Shown here: one piece after another, positions 6,712-14,348 of the stretch
Position numbering within the stretch: position 1 is the first letter of the stretch
How the letters are laid out: every line of letters begins with the position of its first letter
Assembly: GCA_910585855.1 (NCBI GenBank)
Contig: CAJUGZ010000085.1
Location: forward strand, 1-14,455
Origin: an uncultured Lachnospiraceae bacterium
Lineage (GTDB): Bacteria; Bacillota_A; Clostridia; Lachnospirales; Lachnospiraceae
DNA length: 14,455 bases
Reading direction: 5' to 3'
Position numbers and translations under genes: made by a program
Notes under the pieces: generated by a model
Seen by the model: the letters and a program-made list of their open reading frames with translations, nothing else
Databases searched by the model: none
What the model was told of the DNA's origin: nothing

Positions 6712-6762
6712 TGTGCTGTCCTAGGGATGTTATAAAAAGGAACTTGTAAAAAGGGCAGCACA
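6712..6762 (+). promoter_or_regulatory. Stem-loop between binding-protein and permease genes
   Basis: TGTGCTGTCC (6712-6721) pairs with GGGCAGCACA (6753-6762) over 10 bp with one G-U and a 31-nt AT-rich loop. It lacks a U-run, so it is unlikely to be a full terminator. Such structures often stabilise or process the mRNA so that binding protein is made in excess over permease. Confidence 0.5.
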
Positions 6763-6778
6763 GAAATGGAGGGAATTT

Positions 6779-7792
6779 ATGAGCAATATGACACAAGCAG
6801 CTCCAAAATCAAAAAAATCTTTTATGGAAGTGATGAAGAGCCGAAAAGGACAAAGGGGATTGGTAATTGTTTTATTTATGCTTGTTCCGCTGACATTGTT
6901 GGCCGTATTTACTTATATTCCGTTTTTTGAGATGGTGCGGTTTAGCTTTTATGATATTCGATATGGTCAGGAAGGAACTTGGGTAGGATTAAAGAATTAT
7001 GCAGAAGTATTTAATCGAAGTGAGTGTTTTACTTCTTTATTTGTAAGTGTTTACTATATGGGTGGTGCGATTATACAGCTTGCACTTGCTTTATTCTTTG
7101 CTACTTTATTTGTATTTAAAGTAAAAGGAAGCGGTGTATTTAAGGGAATTTTATTCTTTCCTTATCTAATCTGCGGAATTGCAGTTGGTTTTATTTTTAA
7201 GTTTTTCTATGCACGTGGATATGTTTTGGATTCTCTTTTGCAGATGTTTGGAATGAATCCCGAAAATATTCCTTTCTGGCTTCAGGATCAAAAGATTAAT
7301 AATATTTCTTTGGCAGCTACTTCTGTTTGGAGATATATGGGACAAAATATGATTCTTTTTTTAGGAGCGATGATGTCGGTAGATACCGATCTTTATGAAG
7401 CGGCTTCTTTAGACGGAGCAAATAAATGGCATCAATTTCTTTATATTATTCTTCCTAGTATTAAGTCTATTGTAGTATTAAATTTAATTCTTTCTATCAG
7501 TGGATCACTGAGTGCATTTGAACCGCCTTATGTTATTACCAATGGTACAATGGGAACGGGTACATATTTTGTTATTATGAACCGTCTGGCTCATGAAAGA
7601 CAAAAAGTAGGGCTTGCCTGTGCAATGGCGATTGTATTGCTTGTCATTATTGTAGCATGTACGATTGCGCAGAACTTATTCTTTAAGTATGTATTTGATA
7701 ATGGAACAGAAGATGAGTCAAAGGCAACGGTTCGGGCGAAAAAGAAAGCCGCAAAAGCAGAAAAAGCTGCAAAGAAAGGAGGACAATATTAA
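6779..7792 (+). CDS. ABC sugar transporter permease, MalF-like
   Basis: A 337-residue inner-membrane subunit of a carbohydrate (CUT1) importer. About six membrane segments are visible, the first at about 27-47 (VIVLFMLVPLTLLAVF). The cytoplasmic EAA loop that docks the ATPase is at 207-226 (EAASLDGANKW ... ILP). GGAGGG precedes the ATG. The C-terminus ends in an unusual Lys/Ala-rich tail (about 309-337: KATVRAKKKAAKAEKAAKK) after the last helix, probably cytoplasmic. The gene lies 82 bp after the binding protein, past a stem-loop, and 2 bp before the second permease. No ATPase gene follows, so a shared MsmX-type ATPase encoded elsewhere is expected, as is usual for Firmicute CUT1 systems. Confidence 0.92.
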   Translation: MSNMTQAAPKSKKSFMEVMKSRKGQRGLVIVLFMLVPLTLLAVFTYIPFFEMVRFSFYDIRYGQEGTWVGLKNYAEVFNRSECFTSLFVSVYYMGGAIIQLALALFFATLFVFKVKGSGVFKGILFFPYLICGIAVGFIFKFFYARGYVLDSLLQMFGMNPENIPFWLQDQKINNISLAATSVWRYMGQNMILFLGAMMSVDTDLYEAASLDGANKWHQFLYIILPSIKSIVVLNLILSISGSLSAFEPPYVITNGTMGTGTYFVIMNRLAHERQKVGLACAMAIVLLVIIVACTIAQNLFFKYVFDNGTEDESKATVRAKKKAAKAEKAAKKGGQY

Positions 7793-7794
7793 TT

Positions 7795-8643
7795 ATGAAG
7801 ATCTCAAAGATGAAATTAAGTTCGTTTTTATTTACAGTATTTAAGTATGGAGCAATTATACTGGCATCCATTATTGCCCTGCTTCCGGTCTGCGTCTGTG
7901 TGCTGACTGCATTTAAGACAACGGAGGAATATAATGCTACTTCTGTATTGGATTTGCCGCAGTCGTTTTTATATTTTGAAAATTTTGTGGTAGCAGTAAA
8001 ACAGGCAAATATGTTTCGGGGATTTTTAAATACAGGAATTGTATTAGTAGTGGTTTTGATTGTTTCGATTTTTACCGGGTCGATGTTAGCCTATGTATTA
8101 AATCGGTTTAAGTTTAAGGGAAGCGGAATTATCAATAGTTTATTTATGTTTGCTTCTTTAATTCCGGGTATTGCTACTCAGGTTACAGTATATCAGATTA
8201 TGTATAAGCTGGGGTTAATCAATCATTTGTATGGATATATGATTGTGTTGATGGGAACGGATATTATTTCGATTTATATTTTCCTGCAGTTTTTTGAAAA
8301 CCTTTCTGTATCTTTGGATGAATCAGCTATTATTGACGGATGTACTTATTTTGGAGTATTTTTTAAGATTTTATTTCCACTTTTGAAACCGGCGATTGTT
8401 ACTTCTTTGGTATTAAAAGGAGTTGGCGTATACAATGAATATTATATGTCGAATCTGTATCTGCAGGATCGGAATTTAAAGACAATTTCTACTGCTTTAT
8501 ATACATTTACCGGTCCTTATGGAAACCAGTATAATTATATTTGTGCAGGGGTGCTGATTACCATTATACCTATTTTTGTATTATTCTTGATTTTCCAAGA
8601 ACAGGTATACAGCGGAATGGCTGCTGGTGCAGTAAAGGGTTAA
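7795..8643 (+). CDS. ABC sugar transporter permease, MalG-like
   Basis: The 282-residue second permease of the importer, which forms the channel together with the gene before it. Hydrophobic segments lie at about 19-40, 80-102, 112-131, 149-168 and near the C-terminus. The EAA-type ATPase docking loop is at 175-198 (DESAIIDGCTYFGVFFKILF ... P). The ribosome site AAAGGAGG lies inside the end of the preceding gene and the gap is 2 bp, so the two are probably translationally coupled. It ends about 54 bp before the first GH130 gene. Confidence 0.92.
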   Translation: MKISKMKLSSFLFTVFKYGAIILASIIALLPVCVCVLTAFKTTEEYNATSVLDLPQSFLYFENFVVAVKQANMFRGFLNTGIVLVVVLIVSIFTGSMLAYVLNRFKFKGSGIINSLFMFASLIPGIATQVTVYQIMYKLGLINHLYGYMIVLMGTDIISIYIFLQFFENLSVSLDESAIIDGCTYFGVFFKILFPLLKPAIVTSLVLKGVGVYNEYYMSNLYLQDRNLKTISTALYTFTGPYGNQYNYICAGVLITIIPIFVLFLIFQEQVYSGMAAGAVKG

Positions 8644-8697
8644 AAAGAGAACGAAAAAAGTTGAAATGAGATAGTTAGAATAAAGGAGAATAGAGAG

Positions 8698-9720
8698 ATG
8701 AATAAGGTAAAAATCATAGGATCTGCCGTGCCAAATATGCCATGGCAGGAAAAGCCAAAACAGATGCATGGTGCGCCTGTTTGGCGGTATTGTGAAAATC
8801 CGGTGATTGGAAGAAATCCTGCAAAAGAGGTGGCACGTATTTTTAACAGTGCAGTAATGCCTTATCAGGACGGATTTATCGGTGTATTTCGTGGAGAACA
8901 GACAAACGGGATTCCTTATATTTATATGGGAAGAAGTTTAGATGCGATTCATTGGGAGTTTGAACAGGAAAAGATTTCGTTTGTAGATGAAGAGGGAAAG
9001 CCGTTTATGCCGGTTTATGCTTATGACCCACGGCTGGTAAAAGTAGAAGATATCTATTATATTATCTGGTGTCAGGATTTTTATGGGGCAGCGATTGGAA
9101 TGGCAAAGACAACCGATTTTCAGACATTTGTTCGAATAGAAAATCCATTTCTTCCATTTAACCGCAATGCGGTTTTATTCCCAAGAAAGATTCATGGAAA
9201 CTATATGATGTTGTCCCGTCCAAGTGACAGCGGGCATACACCGTTTGGCGATATTTTTCTTTCAGAAAGCCCGGATTTGGTCTATTGGGGAAAACATCGC
9301 CATGTAATGGGAAAATCTTTTGAATGGTGGGAGTCATTAAAGATTGGCGGAGGTGCAGCTCCGATTGAAACGACAGAAGGATGGCTGTTGTTCTATCATG
9401 GAGTAAGCGGAACTTGCAACGGATATGTATATAGCATTGGAGGAGCGATTTTGGATATAGAAAATCCTTCGATTGTAAAATATCGCTGCGGAAACTTTTT
9501 GCTTACACCGGAGGAATGGTATGAAGAGAGAGGATTTGTTCCGAATGTTACCTTTCCTTGTGCTACCATCCATGATGCAGAAAGTGGTAGAATTGCAATT
9601 TATTATGGAGCAGCAGATACTTATGTAGGGCTTGCATTTACTACAGTGGAGGAAGTTGTTGCTTATATTAAAGAAAACAATTCATTAAGCGAATCAGATA
9701 TAGAAATCGGAAGAAGATAA
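8698..9720 (+). CDS. GH130 phosphorylase, likely beta-1,4-mannooligosaccharide phosphorylase (GH130_2 type)
   Basis: A 340-residue five-bladed propeller enzyme without a signal peptide. It is expected to split beta-1,4-mannooligosaccharides from the non-reducing end with phosphate, giving mannose-1-phosphate. Family motifs include NPAKEVARIFNSAV (40-53), FRGEQ (64-68), YDPRLV with the predicted proton donor Asp110, PFNRNAVLFP, MLSRPSD and GGGAAPIET ... LLFYHGV, which supply phosphate and sugar contacts. At about 340 residues and with the DPR motif, it fits the oligosaccharide-acting subfamily better than the longer mannosylglucose enzymes. AAAGGAG lies 9 nt before the ATG. The epimerase follows 14 bp later. 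Related GH130 enzymes can use other mannosides such as Man-GlcNAc, so substrate length and acceptor are inferred from context. Confidence 0.88.
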   Translation: MNKVKIIGSAVPNMPWQEKPKQMHGAPVWRYCENPVIGRNPAKEVARIFNSAVMPYQDGFIGVFRGEQTNGIPYIYMGRSLDAIHWEFEQEKISFVDEEGKPFMPVYAYDPRLVKVEDIYYIIWCQDFYGAAIGMAKTTDFQTFVRIENPFLPFNRNAVLFPRKIHGNYMMLSRPSDSGHTPFGDIFLSESPDLVYWGKHRHVMGKSFEWWESLKIGGGAAPIETTEGWLLFYHGVSGTCNGYVYSIGGAILDIENPSIVKYRCGNFLLTPEEWYEERGFVPNVTFPCATIHDAESGRIAIYYGAADTYVGLAFTTVEEVVAYIKENNSLSESDIEIGRR

Positions 9721-9734
9721 TAGGCGGGGTTGTT

Positions 9735-10925
9735 ATGGAGAAATTTGTAAATCAAATCGCCGACCATTTAAAACAAAAGTTAATTCCTTTTTGGGAGGGA
9801 TTAAAGGATACACAGTATGGCGGCTATTTTGGCTATATGGGATATGATCGGAAAGTCGATCCGACTTTTGAAAAAGGATGTATTTTAAACAGCCGGATTC
9901 TTTGGTTTTTCTCAAATGCCTATCGGCTTTTGGAAACAGAGAATCTAAAAGAAGATGCCGAACATGCCTATCGGTTTTTAAAGAATTACTGTTTGGATCA
10001 GGAGTATGGCGGAATTTATTGGTCACTTACTTATGATGGGCAAAAAAAAGATGATACCAAACATACATATAATCAGGCATTTGCAATTTATGCACTTTCT
10101 TCTTATTATGATGCAGTTAAAGAGAAAGAAGCACTGCAGACGGCAATGCAGCTTTATCAACTGATTGAAGAAAAATGTACCGATGAATATGGGTATTTGG
10201 AGGCATTTAATCGGACGTTTTGTCCAGAGGACAATGAAAAATTATCCGAAAACGGGGTAATGGCAGAAAAGACAATGAATACACTTCTGCATCTTTTAGA
10301 AGCCTATACCGAACTTTACCGAGTGACAAAAGATGCTGCTGTAGGAGAGAGAATACGTTTTATGTTGGATTTATTTGAACAGAAGGTTTATAATAGAGAA
10401 CTTGGACGGCAGGAAGTATTTTTTGATCGATCATGGAATTCTTTATTGGATTTATATTCCTATGGGCATGATATTGAAACAGCTTGGCTGGTGGATCGAA
10501 CTTTGGAAGTGTTAGGGGATATAGAGTATACAAAACGGATTCAAAAGATTACGGCAGAGATTACACAGAATGTTTTTACCTATGTATTGGAATACAATGC
10601 TATGCCAAATGAAGCAGAAAACGGCGTGCGGGACAGAACCAGAGTTTGGTGGGTGCAGGCAGAAGCAATCGTAGGATTTATAAACGGATATCAAAAGAAT
10701 CCGAAACATATTGAGTATTTGGAAGCGGCAAAGCGGATTTGGAACTATATTGAAACCGTTTTTATTGATAAAAGAGAGGGTTCGGAGTGGTTTTGGGCAG
10801 TAGATCCAAACGATATTCCTCTAAAAAAGCCAATTGTAGAGCCTTGGAAATGCCCGTACCACAATGGAAGGATGTGTATGGAGGTAATGAAAAGGCTGGG
10901 AGAATCCGATAAAAATAAAGTCTGA
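9735..10925 (+). CDS. Cellobiose/mannobiose 2-epimerase (AGE superfamily)
   Basis: A 396-residue (alpha/alpha)6-barrel enzyme that converts the reducing-end mannose of beta-1,4-mannobiose and longer oligosaccharides to glucose, so making the Man-Glc substrate of the second GH130 enzyme. Visible family signatures are QYGGYFGYM (28-36), GGIYWSL, KHTYNQAFAIYALSSYY (109-125), NTLLHLLEAYTELY, SYGHDIETAWL with catalytic-type His245, WWVQAEA (305-311), and WKCPYHNGRMCMEV with His376. These histidines sit where characterised cellobiose 2-epimerases have their acid/base pair. The gene lies between the two GH130 genes, 14 bp after one and 34 bp before the other, which favours mannobiose over cellobiose as natural substrate. 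The ribosome site is weak (GGCGGGG), which may mean coupled translation. N-acylglucosamine 2-epimerase activity is less likely. Confidence 0.9.
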   Translation: MEKFVNQIADHLKQKLIPFWEGLKDTQYGGYFGYMGYDRKVDPTFEKGCILNSRILWFFSNAYRLLETENLKEDAEHAYRFLKNYCLDQEYGGIYWSLTYDGQKKDDTKHTYNQAFAIYALSSYYDAVKEKEALQTAMQLYQLIEEKCTDEYGYLEAFNRTFCPEDNEKLSENGVMAEKTMNTLLHLLEAYTELYRVTKDAAVGERIRFMLDLFEQKVYNRELGRQEVFFDRSWNSLLDLYSYGHDIETAWLVDRTLEVLGDIEYTKRIQKITAEITQNVFTYVLEYNAMPNEAENGVRDRTRVWWVQAEAIVGFINGYQKNPKHIEYLEAAKRIWNYIETVFIDKREGSEWFWAVDPNDIPLKKPIVEPWKCPYHNGRMCMEVMKRLGESDKNKV

Positions 10926-10959
10926 CTGACAGCAGGGAAAGGGAACAGGAGGAGGAAAG

Positions 10960-12129
10960 ATGATTCATAGACAATACTATGTGGAATTAGAAAAGCAGGA
11001 AAAATTGATTCAGCGAAAAAATCAAAAAAGTGATTTTTATAACGGAATCTATGATCGCTACATATATCCGGTTTTAACAAGAGAACATGCACCGCTTATT
11101 TGGAGATATGATTTGGATGAGGAAAGAAATCCATATTTTATGGAACGGTTAGGAATCAATGCAGTGATGAATTCCGGGGCAATCGAGTTAAACGGAAAGT
11201 TTTATCTAGTAGCAAGGGTGGAAGGAAATGATCGAAAATCTTTTTTTGCTGTTGCAGAAAGTGAAAGTGGAGTGGATGGATTTCGGTTTTGGGATTATCC
11301 GGTAGTTTTACCGGATACCTGCCCGGAAGAAACCAATGTCTATGATATGCGTTTGACAAAGCATGAAGATGGCTATATCTATGGTGTCTTTTGTTCGGAG
11401 AGCAAGGATACGACAACATCAGATTTATCTGCTGCCGTAGCGCAGGCAGGTATTGTACGGACAAAGGATTTAAAAACTTGGGAACGGTTAGAAAATTTAA
11501 AGACACTTCGTTCCCCTCAGCAGAGAAATGTTTTGCTCCATCCAGAGTTTGTAGATGGAAAATATGCATTTTATACCCGCCCTATGGACGGATTTATCGA
11601 TACCGGAAGCGGTGGTGGAATTGGTTTTGGACTCTGTGAGGATATTGCTCATGCTGTGATTGATGAGGAAAAGATTATCAGCAGGCGGATTTATCACACT
11701 TTAACAGAATGCAAAAACGGGGCAGGAGCAGTTCCGATTCGGGGGAAACGATGCTGGATTCATATTGCCCATGGAGTTCGAAATACGGCAGCGGGTCTGC
11801 GGTATGTGCTTTATGCATTTGGAACAGATTTAAACGATCCGTCAAAAGTGATAGCAGAACCTTCCGGTGTATTTTTAGTGCCGCTTGGAAAAGAACGGGT
11901 GGGGGATGTTTCGAATGTAGTATTTACCAATGGAGCGATTGCACGGGAAAATGGAGAAGTATATATCTATTATGCATCCTGTGATACAAGGATGCATGTA
12001 GCGGTAAGCAGCATTGAGAAATTAGAGGACTATCTGTTTCAGACGCCTTCTGATCCGCTGCGTTCGCCTGATTGTGTAAAGCAGAGATGTACTTTGATTG
12101 ATCGAAATAAAAAACTTTTCGAAAATTAA
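10960..12129 (+). CDS. GH130 phosphorylase, likely 4-O-beta-D-mannosyl-D-glucose phosphorylase (GH130_1 type)
   Basis: A 389-residue cytoplasmic GH130 enzyme expected to cleave Man-beta-1,4-Glc with phosphate to mannose-1-phosphate and glucose. Its long N-terminal helical extension (residues 1-40, KQEKLIQRKNQKSDFYNG), its length, and NVYDMRLTKHEDGYIYGVFC with predicted proton donor Asp129 mark the mannosylglucose subfamily. NSGAIELNGKFYLVARVEG (71-89) and KNGAGAVPI carry further family residues. AGGAGG precedes the ATG. Its substrate is the product of the epimerase directly upstream, so the gene order mirrors the pathway. It shares only the fold and scattered motifs with the other GH130 gene here, so the two are not a recent duplication. 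Confidence 0.9.
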   Translation: MIHRQYYVELEKQEKLIQRKNQKSDFYNGIYDRYIYPVLTREHAPLIWRYDLDEERNPYFMERLGINAVMNSGAIELNGKFYLVARVEGNDRKSFFAVAESESGVDGFRFWDYPVVLPDTCPEETNVYDMRLTKHEDGYIYGVFCSESKDTTTSDLSAAVAQAGIVRTKDLKTWERLENLKTLRSPQQRNVLLHPEFVDGKYAFYTRPMDGFIDTGSGGGIGFGLCEDIAHAVIDEEKIISRRIYHTLTECKNGAGAVPIRGKRCWIHIAHGVRNTAAGLRYVLYAFGTDLNDPSKVIAEPSGVFLVPLGKERVGDVSNVVFTNGAIARENGEVYIYYASCDTRMHVAVSSIEKLEDYLFQTPSDPLRSPDCVKQRCTLIDRNKKLFEN

Positions 12130-12170
12130 ATTTTTTACATTTTTAGAATGGAAAAGAAAGTGTGCATAGT

Positions 12171-13109
12171 ATGGCGATTTTAAAATTAAAACCAAGCTGT
12201 AAGGCGTATCTTTGGGGTGGAACAAGATTAAAAACAGAATTTGGCAAAACATTTTCAGGAGAAAAATTAGCGGAAACATGGGAACTTTCCTGTCATTTAG
12301 ACGGACCAAGTATAGTGGAAGGCGGAGAGTTTGCAGGAAGGACATTAAAGGAGTATCTAGAAAAAGAGGGAAAAAAAGCGGTAGGAGAAAAGTGTCAGAA
12401 GTATCAACAGTTTCCGCTACTGATTAAATTTATAGATGCCAAAGAGGACCTTTCAATACAGGTACATCCAGATGATGCCTATGCTTTAAAAGAAGAAGGG
12501 CAGTATGGAAAAACAGAAATGTGGTATGTTGTAGACTGCGAGGAGGGATCGAGTCTGTACTATGGGTTTTCCAAAGAGATTTCGAAAGAGGAATTTGCAG
12601 AGCGGATAAGAGAACAGACTTTATTAGAGGTATTAAATCGGGTGACGGTAAAAAAGGGAGATGTATTTTTTATTGAACCGGGGACGATACATGCGATTGG
12701 AAAAGGGATTTTAATTGCAGAGATTCAGCAGAGTTCAAATGTGACTTATCGGGTTTATGACTATGGCAGAAAAGATGCCAATGGAAAAGAGCGGGATCTT
12801 CATATTGATAAGGCACTTCAGGTAACAAATCGAGTTCCTGTTATGCAGAAACAGTCTTTTGCACCGCATTTGGTTTTTTGTAATTATTTTACGGTGGATC
12901 GAGTTTTATTAGATGAAAAGAATAGGAAAAAGGTAATAAAGGCAGATGGATCATCTTTTCTTAGTTTACTTGTTTTAAGTGGAACGGGGAGAGTGCTTTC
13001 TGATACGGAACAGGTAATGGTAAAAAAGGGGGAGAGTGTTTTTATTACGGCGGATACGGGAGATTGTATATTAGAGGGGAGTTTTGAAGGGTTGATTACG
13101 ACACTTTAA
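12171..13109 (+). CDS. manA: Mannose-6-phosphate isomerase (class I)
   Basis: Interconverts mannose-6-phosphate and fructose-6-phosphate and so feeds the mannan-derived sugar into glycolysis. The 312-residue short form is typical of Firmicutes. Zinc-site motifs are visible: QVHPDD (97-102), KTEMWYV with Glu116, and EPGTIHAIGKG with His174, followed by EIQQSSNVTYRVYDYGR (184-200). The ATG at 12171 is preferred to a GTG at 12162 because MAILKLKPSCKAYLWGG matches the family start; the ribosome site (AAAGAAAG) is weak for both. It follows the GH130 gene by 41 bp and closes the operon. The phosphomannomutase needed to turn mannose-1-phosphate into its substrate is not in this window. The stop codon lies 5 bp before structured element copy D. 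Confidence 0.93.
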   Translation: MAILKLKPSCKAYLWGGTRLKTEFGKTFSGEKLAETWELSCHLDGPSIVEGGEFAGRTLKEYLEKEGKKAVGEKCQKYQQFPLLIKFIDAKEDLSIQVHPDDAYALKEEGQYGKTEMWYVVDCEEGSSLYYGFSKEISKEEFAERIREQTLLEVLNRVTVKKGDVFFIEPGTIHAIGKGILIAEIQQSSNVTYRVYDYGRKDANGKERDLHIDKALQVTNRVPVMQKQSFAPHLVFCNYFTVDRVLLDEKNRKKVIKADGSSFLSLLVLSGTGRVLSDTEQVMVKKGESVFITADTGDCILEGSFEGLITTL

Positions 13110-13114
13110 AAGGG

Positions 13115-13450
13115 GGACGCCGGATTGCGGAATGGTTGGTATTCTGCTGTTCCGGTCTCCAAAAAGCAGGATATGCTAAGGCTTCTGCTTGTTGGTGCAT
13201 CCAGCCGGACGGACCGGGGCGCAATTCGCCCGTGTGGCGGTTGAAACTTTGCTGGTGTAAGGAAGGTGATATCAGCCGTAAGGTGTAATCTTCTTGGAAT
13301 ACGGGCTAAACACGCCCCTTTTTTTGCACACACTGCATGGAAGCAGTATGTGCAAAAAATCCTAGTTTTTTGTCAGAAGCCTAAGAATATCCAGCTTTTT
13401 TCCGAAGTCACTGCAGAGATACCAACCATTCCGCAATCCGGCTGTTTCTT
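13115..13450 (+). repeat. Structured repeat element, long form, copy D (complete)
   Basis: A 336-nt element starting GGACGCC (13115-13121) right after the manA stop and ending GGCTGTTTCTT (13440-13450). Arms at 13122-13147 and 13413-13439 pair almost perfectly (21 contiguous pairs, one bulged base). A second stem pairs 13161-13186 with 13375-13400 at 23 of 26 positions. The apical region holds the GGGCG/CGCCC hairpin and a 17-bp hairpin at 13320-13359. It shares its ends with copies B and C and its core with copy A. No protein is encoded. It is either a structured RNA or a folded mobile repeat. Confidence 0.88.
13320..13359 (+). terminator. Hairpin with U/A-run flanks inside copy D
   Basis: TTTTTTGCACACACTGC (13320-13336) pairs with GCAGTATGTGCAAAAAA (13343-13359) around a 6-nt loop, with one C/A mismatch that would be a G-U pair on the opposite strand. 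It resembles a rho-independent terminator hairpin, reading better on the minus strand, where it ends in a T-run. It may help stop transcription leaving manA or entering from the right, or may simply be part of the element's fold. Confidence 0.4.
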
Positions 13451-13569
13451 GGCTTTTGAACAGAAGAAGGAATAGAGTTTGTAGAATTTGTAAGGTTGGT
13501 ATAGATTGGGGATTGTTTTTATATTTAATCGTGAGATTTGAAAAAAACTTTTTTTGTGGTTTTATGTAA

Positions 13570-13598
13570 TTGCTGGAAAGTGGGGGAACAATTATAAT
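13570..13598 (+). promoter_or_regulatory. Promoter of the downstream unit
   Basis: -35-like TTGCTG (13570-13575), a 17-bp spacer and a perfect -10 TATAAT (13593-13598), 29 bp before the ATG of the next gene. The rest of 13451-13626 is AT-rich with no gene seen. Confidence 0.6.
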
Positions 13599-13626
13599 AA
13601 TCGAAAGAGGGAAGGAGGAAAAACGG

Positions 13627-14292
13627 ATGACGGAATGGCTGAGAAGTGTTTGGAGAGAGATTCGTAAAAAGACAGCGGGGATGGATCGATATCAGAAGAT
13701 GGAATATATTGTGAGTTATTATTGGTATCATATTTTACTTACTGTGCTTGGAATCGGGATTTTTGTATTGCTGGTTCGTCATTTGTTTTTTCAGAAGCCA
13801 CCGAAAGAGTTTACTTGTGTTATGATTAATCAGGCGGTAAATTATGAGCGGGATGAGAGGATGCAGCAGGAGTTTTCTGAGAAATCCGGGATGACAGAGG
13901 AACGGATTTGGATTGATTCGGATTATGTGTTTTCTTATGAGGGAAAGCAGATAGAGGGAGCAAATGAGAGTTCTTATGAGAAATTCTTTTTTGGCTGGCT
14001 GGTGGGAGAGCTGGATGCAGTAATTATGCCGATTAGTTTTTATAGACACTGCAGGGAATTGGAATATGAATTTATGGATTTGGATTTGCTTTTTGATAGG
14101 GCAGAGATGGCATTGTGGGAGGAAAGGATGCTGTTAGAAGAAGGGAAGGCAAAGGGGCTGTACCTTTCTGAACTGTATTTGATGTCTTATTTAAACCAAG
14201 AAGATGATGATCCTTTGCTTTTGGTATTTTTGCAGGGAGATACACATAAAGAAGCAAAACGGGCGTTTTTAAAGTTTGCTGTGGGATCTTGA
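13627..14292 (+). CDS. Uncharacterised single-pass membrane protein
   Basis: A 221-residue protein that I do not recognise as a named family. The basic N-terminus (WLRSVWREIRKK) is followed by one membrane helix at about 34-54 (YHILLTVLGIGIFVLLV), so by the positive-inside rule the rest (57-221) should lie outside the cell. That part is acidic and mixed alpha/beta (FTCVMINQAVNY, then GELDAVIMPISFY and LSELYLMSYLNQ), loosely like a small binding-protein-type domain, but this is only an impression. AAGGAGG lies 8 nt before the ATG at 13627; a longer frame begins upstream but overlaps the promoter. It has its own promoter after copy D and so is probably not part of the mannan operon. A second gene follows at 14349. 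Confidence 0.75.
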   Translation: MTEWLRSVWREIRKKTAGMDRYQKMEYIVSYYWYHILLTVLGIGIFVLLVRHLFFQKPPKEFTCVMINQAVNYERDERMQQEFSEKSGMTEERIWIDSDYVFSYEGKQIEGANESSYEKFFFGWLVGELDAVIMPISFYRHCRELEYEFMDLDLLFDRAEMALWEERMLLEEGKAKGLYLSELYLMSYLNQEDDDPLLLVFLQGDTHKEAKRAFLKFAVGS

Positions 14293-14348
14293 CAGATGAA
14301 AAGAGGAACTATTAAAGTGAAGGGAAATTGTGTAGGAAGGAGTAAAAT

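Noticed and set aside
1..13450. Whole mannan locus as a composite transposon between copies A and D
   Set aside because: A and D are diverged in both core and arms, no target duplication is visible and copy A is incomplete; shared elements at both ends are not enough to claim it.
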